This document shows positions 35,144 to 44,454 of a stretch of 64,000 nt of DNA, in pieces (position 1 is the stretch's first letter; every line of letters starts with the position of its first letter). This stretch comes from Acidobacteriota bacterium (lineage in GTDB: Bacteria > Acidobacteriota > Terriglobia > Bryobacterales > Bryobacteraceae), in contig JACTMJ010000031.1 in the NCBI GenBank assembly GCA_014584705.1, forward strand, positions 243,809 through 307,808. Reading direction: 5' to 3'. Made by a program: the position numbers and the translations under genes. The notes below the pieces were generated by a model, which searched no databases, had not been told where the DNA came from, and was given only the letters and a program-made list of their open reading frames with translations.

Positions 35144-36221
35144 AGAGCGCACACGGAGGACGCTGCGTGCCGCCGATGTGAAAGCCATCGCGCGCGAGCA
35201 CGGGTTCCCGCTCGCCGGGATTGCCGCCGCATCGCCGTTAGCGGACGCGGAGCGCTACGGGGCCTGGGTGGACCGGGGAATGGCCGGGGCGATGGGCTAT
35301 CTCACGGACCACCGGCGCGACAAACGCGGCGATCCCGCCACACTCTTGCCCGGCGTCCGCAGCATCCTCTGCGTGGGGCTGCTCTACAATACCGCGCATC
35401 CCTGCTCCACATCGTTTTCCCAGGCTGACCGCGCCTGGATTTCGCGCTACGCCTGGGGAGAGGATTATCACCAGATTCTGGCCGAGGGTTTGCGAAGCGT
35501 CGAGGCGCATCTCCGCGAAATTTCGAGTGAGTCCTTCGATGCGAAGATCTGCGTGGACACAGCGCCCATTCTGGAGAGGAGTTACGCGCGGCAGGCCGGG
35601 CTGGGTTGGATCGGCAAGAACACCTGCCTGATCCATGAACCCACTGGAAGCTGGTATTTTCTTGGCGAACTATTGCTTTCTCTGGAACTCGAACCCGATA
35701 CTCCCGCCCAGGACCGCTGCGGAAGCTGCCGCCGCTGCATCGATGCCTGCCCAACCGGCGCGATCGTTCCCAGGAAATCTCCGGATGGAGACCGGTATTT
35801 TGTGGATGCACGCGCCTGCATTTCCTATTACACGATCGAAAAGAAGAACGAGATTCCGGAAGAAGCGCGCGTGGGCAACGGCTGGCACGTCTTCGGCTGC
35901 GATATCTGCCAGGACGTCTGCCCCTGGAACCGCCGCGCTCCGATTACCGGGGACGCACGCTTCGAGCCGCTCCTGCCGCCCGCGCCGCCGCTGGAACGGC
36001 TGGCCGCGATCACCGAAGCGGAGTTCCGGGAGCTTTTCGTGAACAGCCCGGTGAGCCGCTCGAAGTACAAAGGCTTCATTCGAAATGTGATCGTGGCGAT
36101 GGGCAATTCCGGTAGCCCGGAGTTTCGCACGGTGCTGGAGCGTCTTGCCTCGCACTCCGACGAGACCATCGCCCGCCATGCCGCATGGGCGCTCGCGCGG
36201 CTTCGCGGCGAAGCAACCTGA
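35127..36221 (+). CDS. queG: Epoxyqueuosine reductase
   Basis: A 364-residue cobalamin- and iron-sulfur-dependent enzyme. GMAGAMGYLTDH, DTAPILERSYARQAGLGWIGKN (catalytic Asp region), the ferredoxin motifs RCGSCRRCIDACPTGAI and CDICQDVCPWN, and a C-terminal HEAT-like stretch (SHSDETIARHAAWALARL) are all present. It reduces epoxyqueuosine to queuosine in tRNA. The need for cobalamin fits the cob genes in this window. ATG 35127 lies inside the GNAT gene. Confidence 0.95.
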   Translation: MALEAEERTRRTLRAADVKAIAREHGFPLAGIAAASPLADAERYGAWVDRGMAGAMGYLTDHRRDKRGDPATLLPGVRSILCVGLLYNTAHPCSTSFSQADRAWISRYAWGEDYHQILAEGLRSVEAHLREISSESFDAKICVDTAPILERSYARQAGLGWIGKNTCLIHEPTGSWYFLGELLLSLELEPDTPAQDRCGSCRRCIDACPTGAIVPRKSPDGDRYFVDARACISYYTIEKKNEIPEEARVGNGWHVFGCDICQDVCPWNRRAPITGDARFEPLLPPAPPLERLAAITEAEFRELFVNSPVSRSKYKGFIRNVIVAMGNSGSPEFRTVLERLASHSDETIARHAAWALARLRGEAT

Positions 36222-36290
36222 CCCGGTGGAGCCGTTCCGGTATCTCGCGGGTTGCCTTGCGGGGGCTTCGCGCGCGAGCCGCACGGTATC

Positions 36291-37580
36291 ATGCAACTAG
36301 CCGTGACCAGACGCGACCTCTTCTTTTCCCTCCTGCGAGTTGCCATTCTCAGCGTTCCGGCTTTGGCCGCGGCCCAGAGTCGACCCGGCGTACGGTCAGC
36401 GAAGCAGGTTTCCACGAAGACTTCTTCGTCTGGAACCGGCACTGCGGGCAACCAGAGTTTCGCAGGGCTGGAGCAAGGATTCATCTATTTCTACAACCTG
36501 GAGTACGGCAAGGCGATCCGATGGTTTCGGGAGGAAGTGCGGCGGAATCCGGGGAGCCCGGGCCCTTACAATCATCTGGCGGAGGCCGTGCTTTACCGGG
36601 TGCTATTCCGGGCTGGCGCGCTGGAAACGCAGCTCGTGAGCGGCAATAATCCCTTCCTCCGCCGGGCGGCGGCCGAGATGACGGAGCCGGAGAAAGCGGA
36701 GTTCTTTGCGGCGATCGGCAAGGTGTTTGCGTTGACCGATGCCGCCCTCGCCACCCGTCCCAACGACGCGGACGCATTGTACGCTCGCGGTGTTGCGTTC
36801 GGGATGCGAGCCAACTACCGCTTCTTCGTGGAGAAGTCCTGGCGGGAGGCGCTACGCGACGCCACGGACGCGCGCAAGTTGCACAATCGCGTTGCGGAAC
36901 TCCGGCCAAACTTTATTGATGCCCGGTTTGTCCAGGGCGCGCACGATTATCTGGTGGGGAGCTTGCCGTTTATTTACAAAATGCTGGGTTTCCTCATCGG
37001 GTTTCGTGGCGACCGGGAAGCCGGCATTCGGACTCTCGAAGAAGTGGCACAAAAAGGGAACCGCGTCCGTTACGACGCCAAGGTGCTGCTCTGCGTCATC
37101 TACCGGCGCGAAGACAAGGATTCGGCCGTGAAGGCCATTCCGCTGTTGCGCGAACTAATCGCCACCTTTCCGCACAATCACCTGTTCTTTTTCGAACTCG
37201 CTCAGCTATACAGTGACTTGGGCGATGAGGCTGCCGTGATCGCCGTCTTTGAAGATATGGAGAAGCGCATGGCGGCCGACCCCGATTTCTTCCACGCCAT
37301 GACGCCGGCGCGCTTCGCCTTCGCCAAGGGAACCTTTCGCTTCTGGTACCGCTACTATCCCGAAGCGCTCGCCGAGTTTAAGCTGGCTGTCGCTGGCGGA
37401 GACACGATGGACCTGCATACCGACGTGCTTGCCCATATGCGCCTTGGACAGGTTTACGACATGCTCGGCCGACGGGAGGAGGCGCTCAAGGCATACCGCG
37501 CGGCGGTAGCGTTGGCGCCGGAGAGTGAGGTGGCCAGGGAATCTCGAGGCTACCTGCGCAGGCCTTTCCACAGAGATTAG
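36291..37580 (+). CDS. Exported TPR-type protein, unknown function
   Basis: The 429-residue product starts with a signal-like sequence (TRRDLFFSLLRVAILSVPALAAA) and is otherwise helical with TPR-like repeats: GFIYFYNLEYGKAIRWFREE, DALYARGVAFGMRANY, ARFVQGAHDYLVGSLPF, and a clear final TPR GQVYDMLGRREEALKAYRAAVAL. No catalytic motif seen. GTG 36303 could also start it. It follows queG by 69 bases. Confidence 0.7.
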   Translation: MQLAVTRRDLFFSLLRVAILSVPALAAAQSRPGVRSAKQVSTKTSSSGTGTAGNQSFAGLEQGFIYFYNLEYGKAIRWFREEVRRNPGSPGPYNHLAEAVLYRVLFRAGALETQLVSGNNPFLRRAAAEMTEPEKAEFFAAIGKVFALTDAALATRPNDADALYARGVAFGMRANYRFFVEKSWREALRDATDARKLHNRVAELRPNFIDARFVQGAHDYLVGSLPFIYKMLGFLIGFRGDREAGIRTLEEVAQKGNRVRYDAKVLLCVIYRREDKDSAVKAIPLLRELIATFPHNHLFFFELAQLYSDLGDEAAVIAVFEDMEKRMAADPDFFHAMTPARFAFAKGTFRFWYRYYPEALAEFKLAVAGGDTMDLHTDVLAHMRLGQVYDMLGRREEALKAYRAAVALAPESEVARESRGYLRRPFHRD

Positions 37581-37632
37581 CGGTGCCGCATGGGGAGCGC
37601 GTGACCCGAGAGGCACATCCATGCCGCAATGC

Positions 37633-38934
37633 CTACCAACGGGAAAGGGCCTGGGAAACGCAGCTGCCCGTTCGCACCGGCCGAATGAGCAAGTATAGAA
37701 AGCCCAGCAGCATCGCGGCGCTCAGCGACAAGAGAAAGAGGTTCCAGCTGAACGATCCGCCCGTGCGGGGCAGGGACCAATAGGGGGCCGCGCAGGCGCA
37801 GAGGCCGAATGCGGAATACATGATTCCGAATCGCAGAGGCAGGCTTACCCGTGCGTCGAGCATTTCCGTCGCAAGTTGCGGCATCAATCCCAGAAAGCCT
37901 CCGAATCCGAAACCGGTGAGGGCCAGCATCGCCAGAATCGGGCTCCATTCGATTCGCCCGCCCGTCAGCAGAAAACTCAATCCAGCGGAGAGCAACAAGA
38001 GTGCCAGGAGTGCGAATGTGCGCCCGGTCTTTTGCGCGAGAGCCGCCCAAACGGCGCGGCCGAAGAAATTGGATACTGCCAGCGCGGTCACGCAAACGCC
38101 CATGAAAACCCAAGCGCTCTGCCAGCGAACGATGCCTGATTGCGGCAGATAGTCCAGAAGTGCTGTTGCGCCCGCGAACGCACCGATAAAAAAAACGCTC
38201 CACTGGAGCCAGATTCGGAGCAGTGGCATCACGCTCCGGTCCCACGCTCGCTGCCGCGTAATGTGGGGCGGCGGGGCGTCTTCGCGCAGAGTGTCGAACA
38301 CGCGCGGAGCCAGCCAGGCCCGCGTTCCGGGGAGCACCTCTCCCATGGCGGCGACTCCCGCCAGAAAGAGCAGCGCCATCGCGATGAGCACCAAATGGAT
38401 ACGGGCTGCGTCATCCGCGGGCTGCGTTTCGAGGAGCCAGCTAAGCAGTGGCCCCGCCAGGAGGGAGCCCGCCGTGAAGCAGGCAACCGTCAGCCCGAGG
38501 ACAAATCCGCCGCTGGCGGGAAGCCAGTGCCGGTATGTGGAGATGGGAGCGACGTAGGCGAAGCCCGCGCCAAACCCGCCGAAGATGCCGATACCCACCG
38601 TCAGCGCGGAAACGCTCAACCCGGACCAAACCGCGAAGAGGCAACCAAAAACCAGCAGGAATCCGCCGAATCTGGCCAGCGCGCGCGGGCTTAGACGCCA
38701 GGAATAGCAGGACGCCAAAAAAAGTCCGACCGTAAACGATACCAAAGCGTACCGATACGGGGAGAGAAGCATTGCATCGTTCCAGCCTCGCGAGGCCTTC
38801 AGCGGTTCCAGAAACGCGCCCCACGCGAAAAGCGCTCCAAGCGAGGCATGGATGGTCAAGCTCCCGAATATCAGCGGTCCGCGGCCCGAAAGTGAAGAGC
38901 CGAGTGCAAAACCAATTGTGTCTGAACTTGTCAT
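37633..38934 (-). CDS. MFS transporter, OFA-like
   Basis: A 433-residue carrier with about 12 hydrophobic helices, ending in FLYLLIRP. FGSLTIHASLGALFAWGAFLE at the N terminus and IGIFGGFGAGFAYVAPISTY resemble the oxalate/formate antiporter (OFA) branch, which exchanges small mono- and dicarboxylates. The substrate is unknown. The gene stands alone and has no clear ribosome-binding site before ATG 38934. Confidence 0.82.
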   Translation of the reverse strand: MTSSDTIGFALGSSLSGRGPLIFGSLTIHASLGALFAWGAFLEPLKASRGWNDAMLLSPYRYALVSFTVGLFLASCYSWRLSPRALARFGGFLLVFGCLFAVWSGLSVSALTVGIGIFGGFGAGFAYVAPISTYRHWLPASGGFVLGLTVACFTAGSLLAGPLLSWLLETQPADDAARIHLVLIAMALLFLAGVAAMGEVLPGTRAWLAPRVFDTLREDAPPPHITRQRAWDRSVMPLLRIWLQWSVFFIGAFAGATALLDYLPQSGIVRWQSAWVFMGVCVTALAVSNFFGRAVWAALAQKTGRTFALLALLLLSAGLSFLLTGGRIEWSPILAMLALTGFGFGGFLGLMPQLATEMLDARVSLPLRFGIMYSAFGLCACAAPYWSLPRTGGSFSWNLFLLSLSAAMLLGFLYLLIRPVRTGSCVSQALSRW

Positions 38935-39327
38935 TACCGACGACCGGTCTCCCTAAATACTTAGCCTAGTACGTGTGGGACGAGGACTCAATCGTTTGTG
39001 AATAAAGTTAACGATCTAACCCGTTTGGGGTAGGCCTACTAGTACTTCTAAGTGGCTGAAACAGAATGAACTCGGATGCGACTGGCAAATTTATCGCCGC
39101 TTGTTGTATTCGATTCGTATCGATAACAACTGATAAATTTTCGCAGATTCTCTGTGTGTCTGTGTGGCAGATGTTCCAAAACGGTACGTGGCTGCGGGGT
39201 CGCCGATTTCCTGGCCAGCGGCCGCCATTCAGGGAAACTACGGGTGAGGGCGGCGCGGGAGGTTCCCGCCGACCGATACGGGTGCAAGGAGCGACGCACA
39301 AGATTCAACCGGAAGGAAGTGAATAGT
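38935..39327. other. Intergenic region upstream of the lepB unit
   Basis: About 390 bases without a recognisable gene. A perfect 10-bp palindrome GTAGGCCTAC lies at 39030-39039. The stretch 39100-39145 is AT-rich (TTGTTG-N17-TAACAA at 39101-39129 is a weak promoter candidate for lepB). Short frames over it lack ribosome-binding sites. Confidence 0.45.
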
Positions 39328-39408
39328 ATGATGTACGAATATGAATCGCTGGAATCGCGCGCGTCCTGCCTCGTGTTGCGATTCCAGGTAAGGCCGGCCG
39401 TACAATGA
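39328..39408 (+). CDS. 26-codon upstream ORF coupled to lepB
   Basis: ATG 39328 follows a strong GGAAGGAAGTG Shine-Dalgarno. The frame encodes MMYEYESLESRASCLVLRFQ plus six residues and stops at TGA 39406-39408, overlapping the lepB ATG (39405) as ATGA. lepB has no other good ribosome-binding site, so its translation probably depends on ribosomes finishing this ORF. The peptide resembles no family I know. Confidence 0.55.
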   Translation: MMYEYESLESRASCLVLRFQVRPAVQ

Positions 39409-40001
39409 CAGACCATTCCCCGTTCTCCCCCGAGCCTGGCGCGACACGCGCCCCCGAAGAGCCCGAAAAGCGTGCGGGGGTCATTCGCCGCTGGGTGGGA
39501 ACGGCGTTTCGCGATCTTGGCCTATCCGTGGTGATCGCCTTCCTGATCATCGTGTTCCTCTACCAACCGGTAAAGGTGGAGGGCACAAGTATGATGCCGT
39601 CGATCGGAGACCAGCAGCGCATATTTGTTGACAAGTTCTTCTTCCAGATCGGCATCAGCGAGATTCACCGGGGCGATGTCGTCGTGTTCTGGTTTCCGAA
39701 GGACCAGCGCGTTTCCTACATCAAGCGCGTAATCGGCGTGCCCGGAGACACGATCGCCGTGAAGAGAGGAGAGGTCCGGCTGAACGGACGTTTCCTGCTT
39801 GAGCCGTACGTCCCAGCGGAGTTTCGCGATGAGGCCGAGATGCCCGAGATCCACCTGGGCAAAGACGAATTCTTCGTATTAGGGGACCATCGCAACTCTT
39901 CGAACGATAGCCGGACCTGGGGCCCCGTTTCGCGGGAATTTATCTACGGGAAGGCCGTGTTCACTTACTGGCCATTGGGAGAAATGAAGCTGGTCCGGTA
40001 G
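39405..40001 (+). CDS. lepB: Signal peptidase I
   Basis: A 198-residue type I signal peptidase: one membrane helix (LGLSVVIAFLIIVFLYQPV), catalytic Ser62 in VEGTSMMPS, catalytic Lys107 in SYIKRVIGVPGD, and GDHRNSSNDSRTWG near the end. It cleaves Sec and Tat signal peptides at the inner membrane. The N-terminal tail is short and Pro/Glu-rich. It starts by overlap with a 26-codon upstream ORF. Confidence 0.95.
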   Translation: MTDHSPFSPEPGATRAPEEPEKRAGVIRRWVGTAFRDLGLSVVIAFLIIVFLYQPVKVEGTSMMPSIGDQQRIFVDKFFFQIGISEIHRGDVVVFWFPKDQRVSYIKRVIGVPGDTIAVKRGEVRLNGRFLLEPYVPAEFRDEAEMPEIHLGKDEFFVLGDHRNSSNDSRTWGPVSREFIYGKAVFTYWPLGEMKLVR

Positions 40002-40017
40002 CAGCGGGCTGGCCCCA

Positions 40018-41409
40018 TCAGTGCGTTCCGCCGTTCCCGCCGCCGGGTGACGGCGTGCGCCCGTGGCGATCTCCGCTATGGACGGAGCTGGGGGGCGTGA
40101 AGTCCGGGACCGGTTTCTCGCCGGCGCAACCCTTGGTCGCTTTGGGCTGGCCGTCAACGAGCGTCCAGCAGCCGGCGTCGGCGGCATCCGCCACATCGAG
40201 GCCATTCCAGCTTAGCTGCACCGGTGCCCAGATCCCCGGCACCGTGACGGCAAGCGACTGCACACCGCGACTCACCACCATGATTTCTCCGGAGTCTTTG
40301 AGGTACTCCGCGTGGACCCTGGCCGTTTCCTCCTCCTCGCGGTGAGGGATCACGATCCGCGCTTCCAGACGCTGGCTCTTGCCGTTCCGAAGCAGAATTA
40401 CGCCGACATCGCGGCTCTCCCGTTGCGCTTCCATGAATTCGCCGTAGTGCCGGGCATCCTCGATCATCGTTCCGGCAATGGAAACGATGACATCTTCCTT
40501 CTTGAGAGGGCCCTTGTAATTCGCGGGCAGCCATTTCACGCGAAGCCCCGGGCCGTCGCCCGCCGGGTCATAGCCGAAGCCTCCCAGGCGCAGAAACGCG
40601 CCGGTTCCGGGGTCCACGCGCGTGCTGTCGAGCGCATCGTTGCGAAGCCGAAAATCAAAGCCCCGGATGTTTACCCAGAAAGCCTGAGAAAAATCCGGGG
40701 ATCCCGTTTCATAGTCCACCTGAACCGGCAGCGATTCCGCACGGTGGGGCTTCAGCCAGGCAATGGAATCCTTCACTGTGAATTCGTTCGCGGCCAGCAG
40801 ACTGAGGTTGAGCCCGGCGGATTGGAGGCGGCTGATACTTTGCTGCAGCGCCCCGAGGCGTTCCTCCTGATACACCCAAAGAATCGGGATCGAGGCCGCA
40901 TTCCCCGCGAAGAGACGGTTGCTGTCAATAGCCCGGCTGGCATCGCCGCCGATGGCGAGACCTGCCGCCCAGCGGTCCGGGCAGCGGGACAGCGCGTAGA
41001 ACACGGCCGGTGCTCCATCGCCGTGCCCAGCGAGAAAAACTCGCTGCCGGTCCACAGCCGCATGCGAGGCATAGTCGTCGAGGATTGCAGTAAGTGCGCG
41101 CACGCCGGCATCCGACGTAAACGAGAATGTGCCTCCGTTCCAGGGCAGGACGAGGTTCCAGCCCTGTTCCCGGGCCGGCCCTTCCCACTGCTGGAAGTAA
41201 TTGCGCACCATTTCAACGGAAGCGGACTCGTTGCCATGCAGGAAGACGAGTACCGGCGCGGGTTCCTTTGAGGCAAGAGGTTCTGAGGAGAAATACGTGA
41301 GGTCGCGGCTGCCCTCTTTTACATGCCGTTCAATACCCGCGGCGATGCTGCTGGCGCAAACAACAGCCGCAATGGCAATCCAACCGGCGATGCTCCAGAT
41401 TCTGCGCAT
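40018..41409 (-). CDS. Exported alpha/beta-hydrolase-like protein with PDZ-like domain, catalytic Ser missing
   Basis: The 463-residue protein has a signal sequence (WSIAGWIAIAAVVCASSIAA), an alpha/beta-hydrolase core with VLVFLHGNES (oxyanion loop) and VFLAGHGDGAPAVFYAL, where the usual G-x-S-x-G elbow reads GHGDG and so has Gly in place of Ser. After about residue 280 a PDZ-like unit follows (PLKKEDVIVSIAGTMIED, VGVILLRNGKSQRLEARI). The C terminus is Pro/Gly-rich. It may bind rather than cleave. Stop 16 bases from lepB, convergent. Confidence 0.6.
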   Translation of the reverse strand: MRRIWSIAGWIAIAAVVCASSIAAGIERHVKEGSRDLTYFSSEPLASKEPAPVLVFLHGNESASVEMVRNYFQQWEGPAREQGWNLVLPWNGGTFSFTSDAGVRALTAILDDYASHAAVDRQRVFLAGHGDGAPAVFYALSRCPDRWAAGLAIGGDASRAIDSNRLFAGNAASIPILWVYQEERLGALQQSISRLQSAGLNLSLLAANEFTVKDSIAWLKPHRAESLPVQVDYETGSPDFSQAFWVNIRGFDFRLRNDALDSTRVDPGTGAFLRLGGFGYDPAGDGPGLRVKWLPANYKGPLKKEDVIVSIAGTMIEDARHYGEFMEAQRESRDVGVILLRNGKSQRLEARIVIPHREEEETARVHAEYLKDSGEIMVVSRGVQSLAVTVPGIWAPVQLSWNGLDVADAADAGCWTLVDGQPKATKGCAGEKPVPDFTPPSSVHSGDRHGRTPSPGGGNGGTH

Positions 41410-41444
41410 TGCTGATTTCCGAGTGTGGGCGGGTAGCCTGTACG

Positions 41445-41801
41445 CTATTTCTCAATCCGCTTTCGAACGTCCTTCGAGAGCTTCTCCAGTCTTTCGAGTT
41501 TCTTTACTGATTTCAAGGAAAGCACAAAGGCTGTATCCTCTTCCAACTCCGCGATCAACTCGCCGCTAAGCCGGTGGATTTCCCTCAGATCTTCCAGACT
41601 ACGTTGATGTTCATGCTTGAGGATGGCGTCGCGCTGGAGCTTTCCATTCGGGAGACGAGGCCCTTCGTCGTCCGGTTTCGGAAAGGGTTTTTCCTCGGGA
41701 TATCGATCGATCTGCGCCAGGCCCGGCATCGGGTGAAGCGCGAATGGCACGGCGCTCGCGAGAAGCAAAGAGCCGAGCACGAAGAGGGGAGTGGCTCGCA
41801 T
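41445..41801 (-). CDS. Small exported protein, unknown function
   Basis: The 118-residue protein has a signal peptide (LFVLGSLLLASAVPFAL) and a helical, charged mature part (LEDLREIHRLSGELIAELEE, KKLERLEKLSKDVRKRIEK). AAGGAG precedes ATG 41801 by seven bases. It lies 35 bases upstream of the alpha/beta-hydrolase-like gene on the same strand and is likely co-transcribed. No family with known function recognised. Confidence 0.65.
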   Translation of the reverse strand: MRATPLFVLGSLLLASAVPFALHPMPGLAQIDRYPEEKPFPKPDDEGPRLPNGKLQRDAILKHEHQRSLEDLREIHRLSGELIAELEEDTAFVLSLKSVKKLERLEKLSKDVRKRIEK

Positions 41802-41830
41802 GTTGGGGCTCCTTCACCGATTCGATTGCT

Positions 41831-43147
41831 ATGATAGCCGATATGGATTCCCTCAAAGTGGGTCTGGTAGGCTTGGGCAACGTCGGTTGCGGAACGCTCC
41901 AGATTCTTATTGAAAATAAAGAACAACTCGCGCATAAACTCGGGATTCCGGTGGAAGTGGCAATGCTGTGCAGCCGCTCGGTGCACAGCCGAAAACTCCC
42001 GGCCGGGGCGGAATCCATTGCGAAGACCACGGACTGGCGGGATGTCGTCTCCAACCCGGAAGTGGATGTGGTCGCCGAACTCGTCGGGGGAACCGGGGCG
42101 GCGAGCGACGTGATCGAGGCGGCGCTTGCCAACGGAAAAGCCGTCGTGACCGCGAACAAGGAATTGATGGCCAAGCGCGGCGTGGAGCTCTGGCAAAAAG
42201 CCAGTGAGGCGGGGAGGCCCCTTGCCATGGAGGCCAGTGTCGCCGGCGGCATCCCCATTCACACTGTTCTGAGGGAAGGCATCGTCGGTGACCGGATCGA
42301 AGCGATGGCGGGCATCCTCAACGGCACCTGCAATTTCATCCTGACCGAAATGGAGAAAGCCGGGCGCGGGTTTGACGAAGTGCTCGCGGAAGCCCAGAAG
42401 TTGGGCTATGCGGAGGCGGACCCTTCCGCCGACGTGGACGGGTATGACGCCCGCTCAAAACTCGCCATCCTGGCCGCGCTCGCGTTTGGCTGCAGGGTGC
42501 CCGTCGAAGATATCTATGTCGAAGGCATCCGCCGCGTAAGCGACGTAGATTTCTCCTACGCCGCTCAGTTGCGGCACACCATTCGCTTGCTCTGCGTGGC
42601 GCGGCTGTCTAGCGAGGGGCTGGCACTCTCCGTGCGGCCCACGCTGTTGCCGAAATCCGCCATCCTGGCGAGCGTCAGCGGATCCTACAATGCCATCTGG
42701 GTGAAAGGTGCCTACGGTTCCGACAGCTTCTACTATGGCCGGGGAGCGGGACCGCTGCCGACGGGCGTCGCGGTGGTGAGCGACATCATTCATGCGGGCC
42801 GTGAACTGCTGAGTTGCCGGCAGAATCGCGTTTCCCCGTACAGCTTCCGCCAACTCTCCGCGTATCGCCCCGCTCCGCCGGAGTCCTTCAAGCAGCCCTA
42901 CTATTTGCGTTTCCGGGTGGAGAACCGCTTTGGGATTATCGCCGATCTGGCGACAATCCTCCGGGATCATGGCATCGGAATCGACGCCGTGGGTCAGTTG
43001 CCCATCAGCAACTGGCGGGACCTCCCCTTCGTGATCACCGTCGAGGCGGCCACGCATGGGCAGGTTCAAGGCGCCGTGGAAACCATGTCGCGCCTCGAGT
43101 ATCTGATTGAGCCGCCGCTCGTGATGCCAATGCTCGCCGAGTTCTAG
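41831..43147 (+). CDS. hom: Homoserine dehydrogenase
   Basis: The 438-residue enzyme has the NAD(P)-binding GLVGLGNVGCGTLQIL, VVTANKELMAKRG, EASVAGGIPI, LNGTCNFIL, GYAEADPSADVDGYDARSKL (catalytic Asp/Lys region) and a C-terminal ACT domain (YYLRFRVENRFGIIADLATIL). It reduces aspartate semialdehyde to homoserine for threonine and methionine synthesis; the ACT domain implies feedback control. ATG 41831 or 41843 may be the start; TATGAT overlaps the first, so the shorter form is possible. Confidence 0.95.
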   Translation: MIADMDSLKVGLVGLGNVGCGTLQILIENKEQLAHKLGIPVEVAMLCSRSVHSRKLPAGAESIAKTTDWRDVVSNPEVDVVAELVGGTGAASDVIEAALANGKAVVTANKELMAKRGVELWQKASEAGRPLAMEASVAGGIPIHTVLREGIVGDRIEAMAGILNGTCNFILTEMEKAGRGFDEVLAEAQKLGYAEADPSADVDGYDARSKLAILAALAFGCRVPVEDIYVEGIRRVSDVDFSYAAQLRHTIRLLCVARLSSEGLALSVRPTLLPKSAILASVSGSYNAIWVKGAYGSDSFYYGRGAGPLPTGVAVVSDIIHAGRELLSCRQNRVSPYSFRQLSAYRPAPPESFKQPYYLRFRVENRFGIIADLATILRDHGIGIDAVGQLPISNWRDLPFVITVEAATHGQVQGAVETMSRLEYLIEPPLVMPMLAEF

Positions 43148-43199
43148 TTCGCGGGATTCTAACTCGCAGTTGTCCCGCTCACGAAATTTCCGGCGGGCG

Positions 43200-44303
43200 C
43201 TATTTGCTGTTGATCTTTTCGGTGATCACCAGTGGCCGGTCCAGCCGGAAATTGATGCGAGTCTCCGACGGAATCTCCGCGGGCTTTCCCTTAGTGACGA
43301 GCACCGTTCCCGCTCCCGCCGCGCCACCCGTCGCGGCGCCAATCGCCGCGCCCTTGCCGCCTCCGAAAATGGCTCCGAGCGCCGCCCCGATACCCGTGGC
43401 GATTCCCACTTTTGTCGCATCGGACTTGGTCGTCTTTTCCGCTTCCACCACGAAGTGCTGGGTGCCAATTTCCACCGTCTGTCCATCGGACGTGTTGATC
43501 TTCGTGAGGACGATCGCAATTTGAGCGATCCCCTTCACCCGGCCGGATTCCGTGACCTCGGCAACCTTGCCTTCGACGCGCGAACCGCGTTCGGCAATCA
43601 CCATATCGTCCACCACCATGGGCTGGTCAAGCGTGCCCGAGAACGTATCGCCGACGCTATTCGACTTTGACGAAAGCGCTTGAATCGTGCGGATCGTGAG
43701 AATCGTGCCTGCGGGAATCGTCACCGTCCGAGGTGGCGCGACATGGGAGTTTGCGGGATGCACCGGAGTGGAGTCCGGCCGCATCAACTCATAGCGCTCC
43801 GTGCGGGAGGTTTCAGGTGCCGCGGGTGCCGGCGCGGGGTGTGCTTCCGGCATCGCGGAAGGCGGGTCCACGCGTGCCACTTCCCGGTGTTCCGCGGGCG
43901 GTGTAGCGGGTGTCGTGTGGGCGGAACCGGGCGCGGCGGTGGGAGAAGGCTTCGAAGCGGCGGGCCGGGATGCCGTGGTCTTCGCCGTGCTCCCGGATTG
44001 GGTAGTGACGGTGGGTTTGGGTGCGGTGGCGGAGTGCTGAGCGGCAGATCGCTGGTCCGATGCGGTCTTTGCGGTATCGGCCGTCCCCGCCGCGGGTTGC
44101 GGAGCCGCGGTTGCCGTGCCGGAGACCGGCGGGACGGATGCGGAGGTCGCATCTGCCTCGGCGGTGGCTGGCGGAACGGGCGAGGCGACTGCTGGGGCTG
44201 GTTCCGCGGGAGGCGTTCCACGGTCATTGATCAGGTTCAGTCCGAGCAAGACAGCCACCAGAACTAAGGCCGCAAGAATCCCTATTTGTACTAGTTTCAT
44301 CAT
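43200..44303 (-). CDS. Membrane-anchored protein with Pro/Ala/Thr linker and glycine-zipper domain
   Basis: The 367-residue protein has one N-terminal helix (IGILAALVLVAVLLGLNLI), a 150-residue linker rich in Ala, Pro, Thr and Ser, a beta-rich domain (VTIPAGTILTIRTIQALSSK, FSGTLDQPMVVDDMVIAERG) and a glycine-zipper stretch (KVGIATGIGAALGAIFGGGK). The linker could span the periplasm. ATG 44303 and 44300 are both possible. No enzyme motif; a structural envelope role is likely but unproven. Confidence 0.65.
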   Translation of the reverse strand: MMKLVQIGILAALVLVAVLLGLNLINDRGTPPAEPAPAVASPVPPATAEADATSASVPPVSGTATAAPQPAAGTADTAKTASDQRSAAQHSATAPKPTVTTQSGSTAKTTASRPAASKPSPTAAPGSAHTTPATPPAEHREVARVDPPSAMPEAHPAPAPAAPETSRTERYELMRPDSTPVHPANSHVAPPRTVTIPAGTILTIRTIQALSSKSNSVGDTFSGTLDQPMVVDDMVIAERGSRVEGKVAEVTESGRVKGIAQIAIVLTKINTSDGQTVEIGTQHFVVEAEKTTKSDATKVGIATGIGAALGAIFGGGKGAAIGAATGGAAGAGTVLVTKGKPAEIPSETRINFRLDRPLVITEKINSK

Positions 44304-44454
44304 TGGAAGCAACCCACCGTCCCTTTGACGCTTTCCTCCAGTTTGCGGTTTCTGGAAAGGCGGCTACGGACGAACCCATCCGTTCCAGCGAGACTTTCGC
44401 CTGCCCGTTGGGGCGTTCGCGGCATTCGGGCTAAACTAACAATAAGATACCCGA

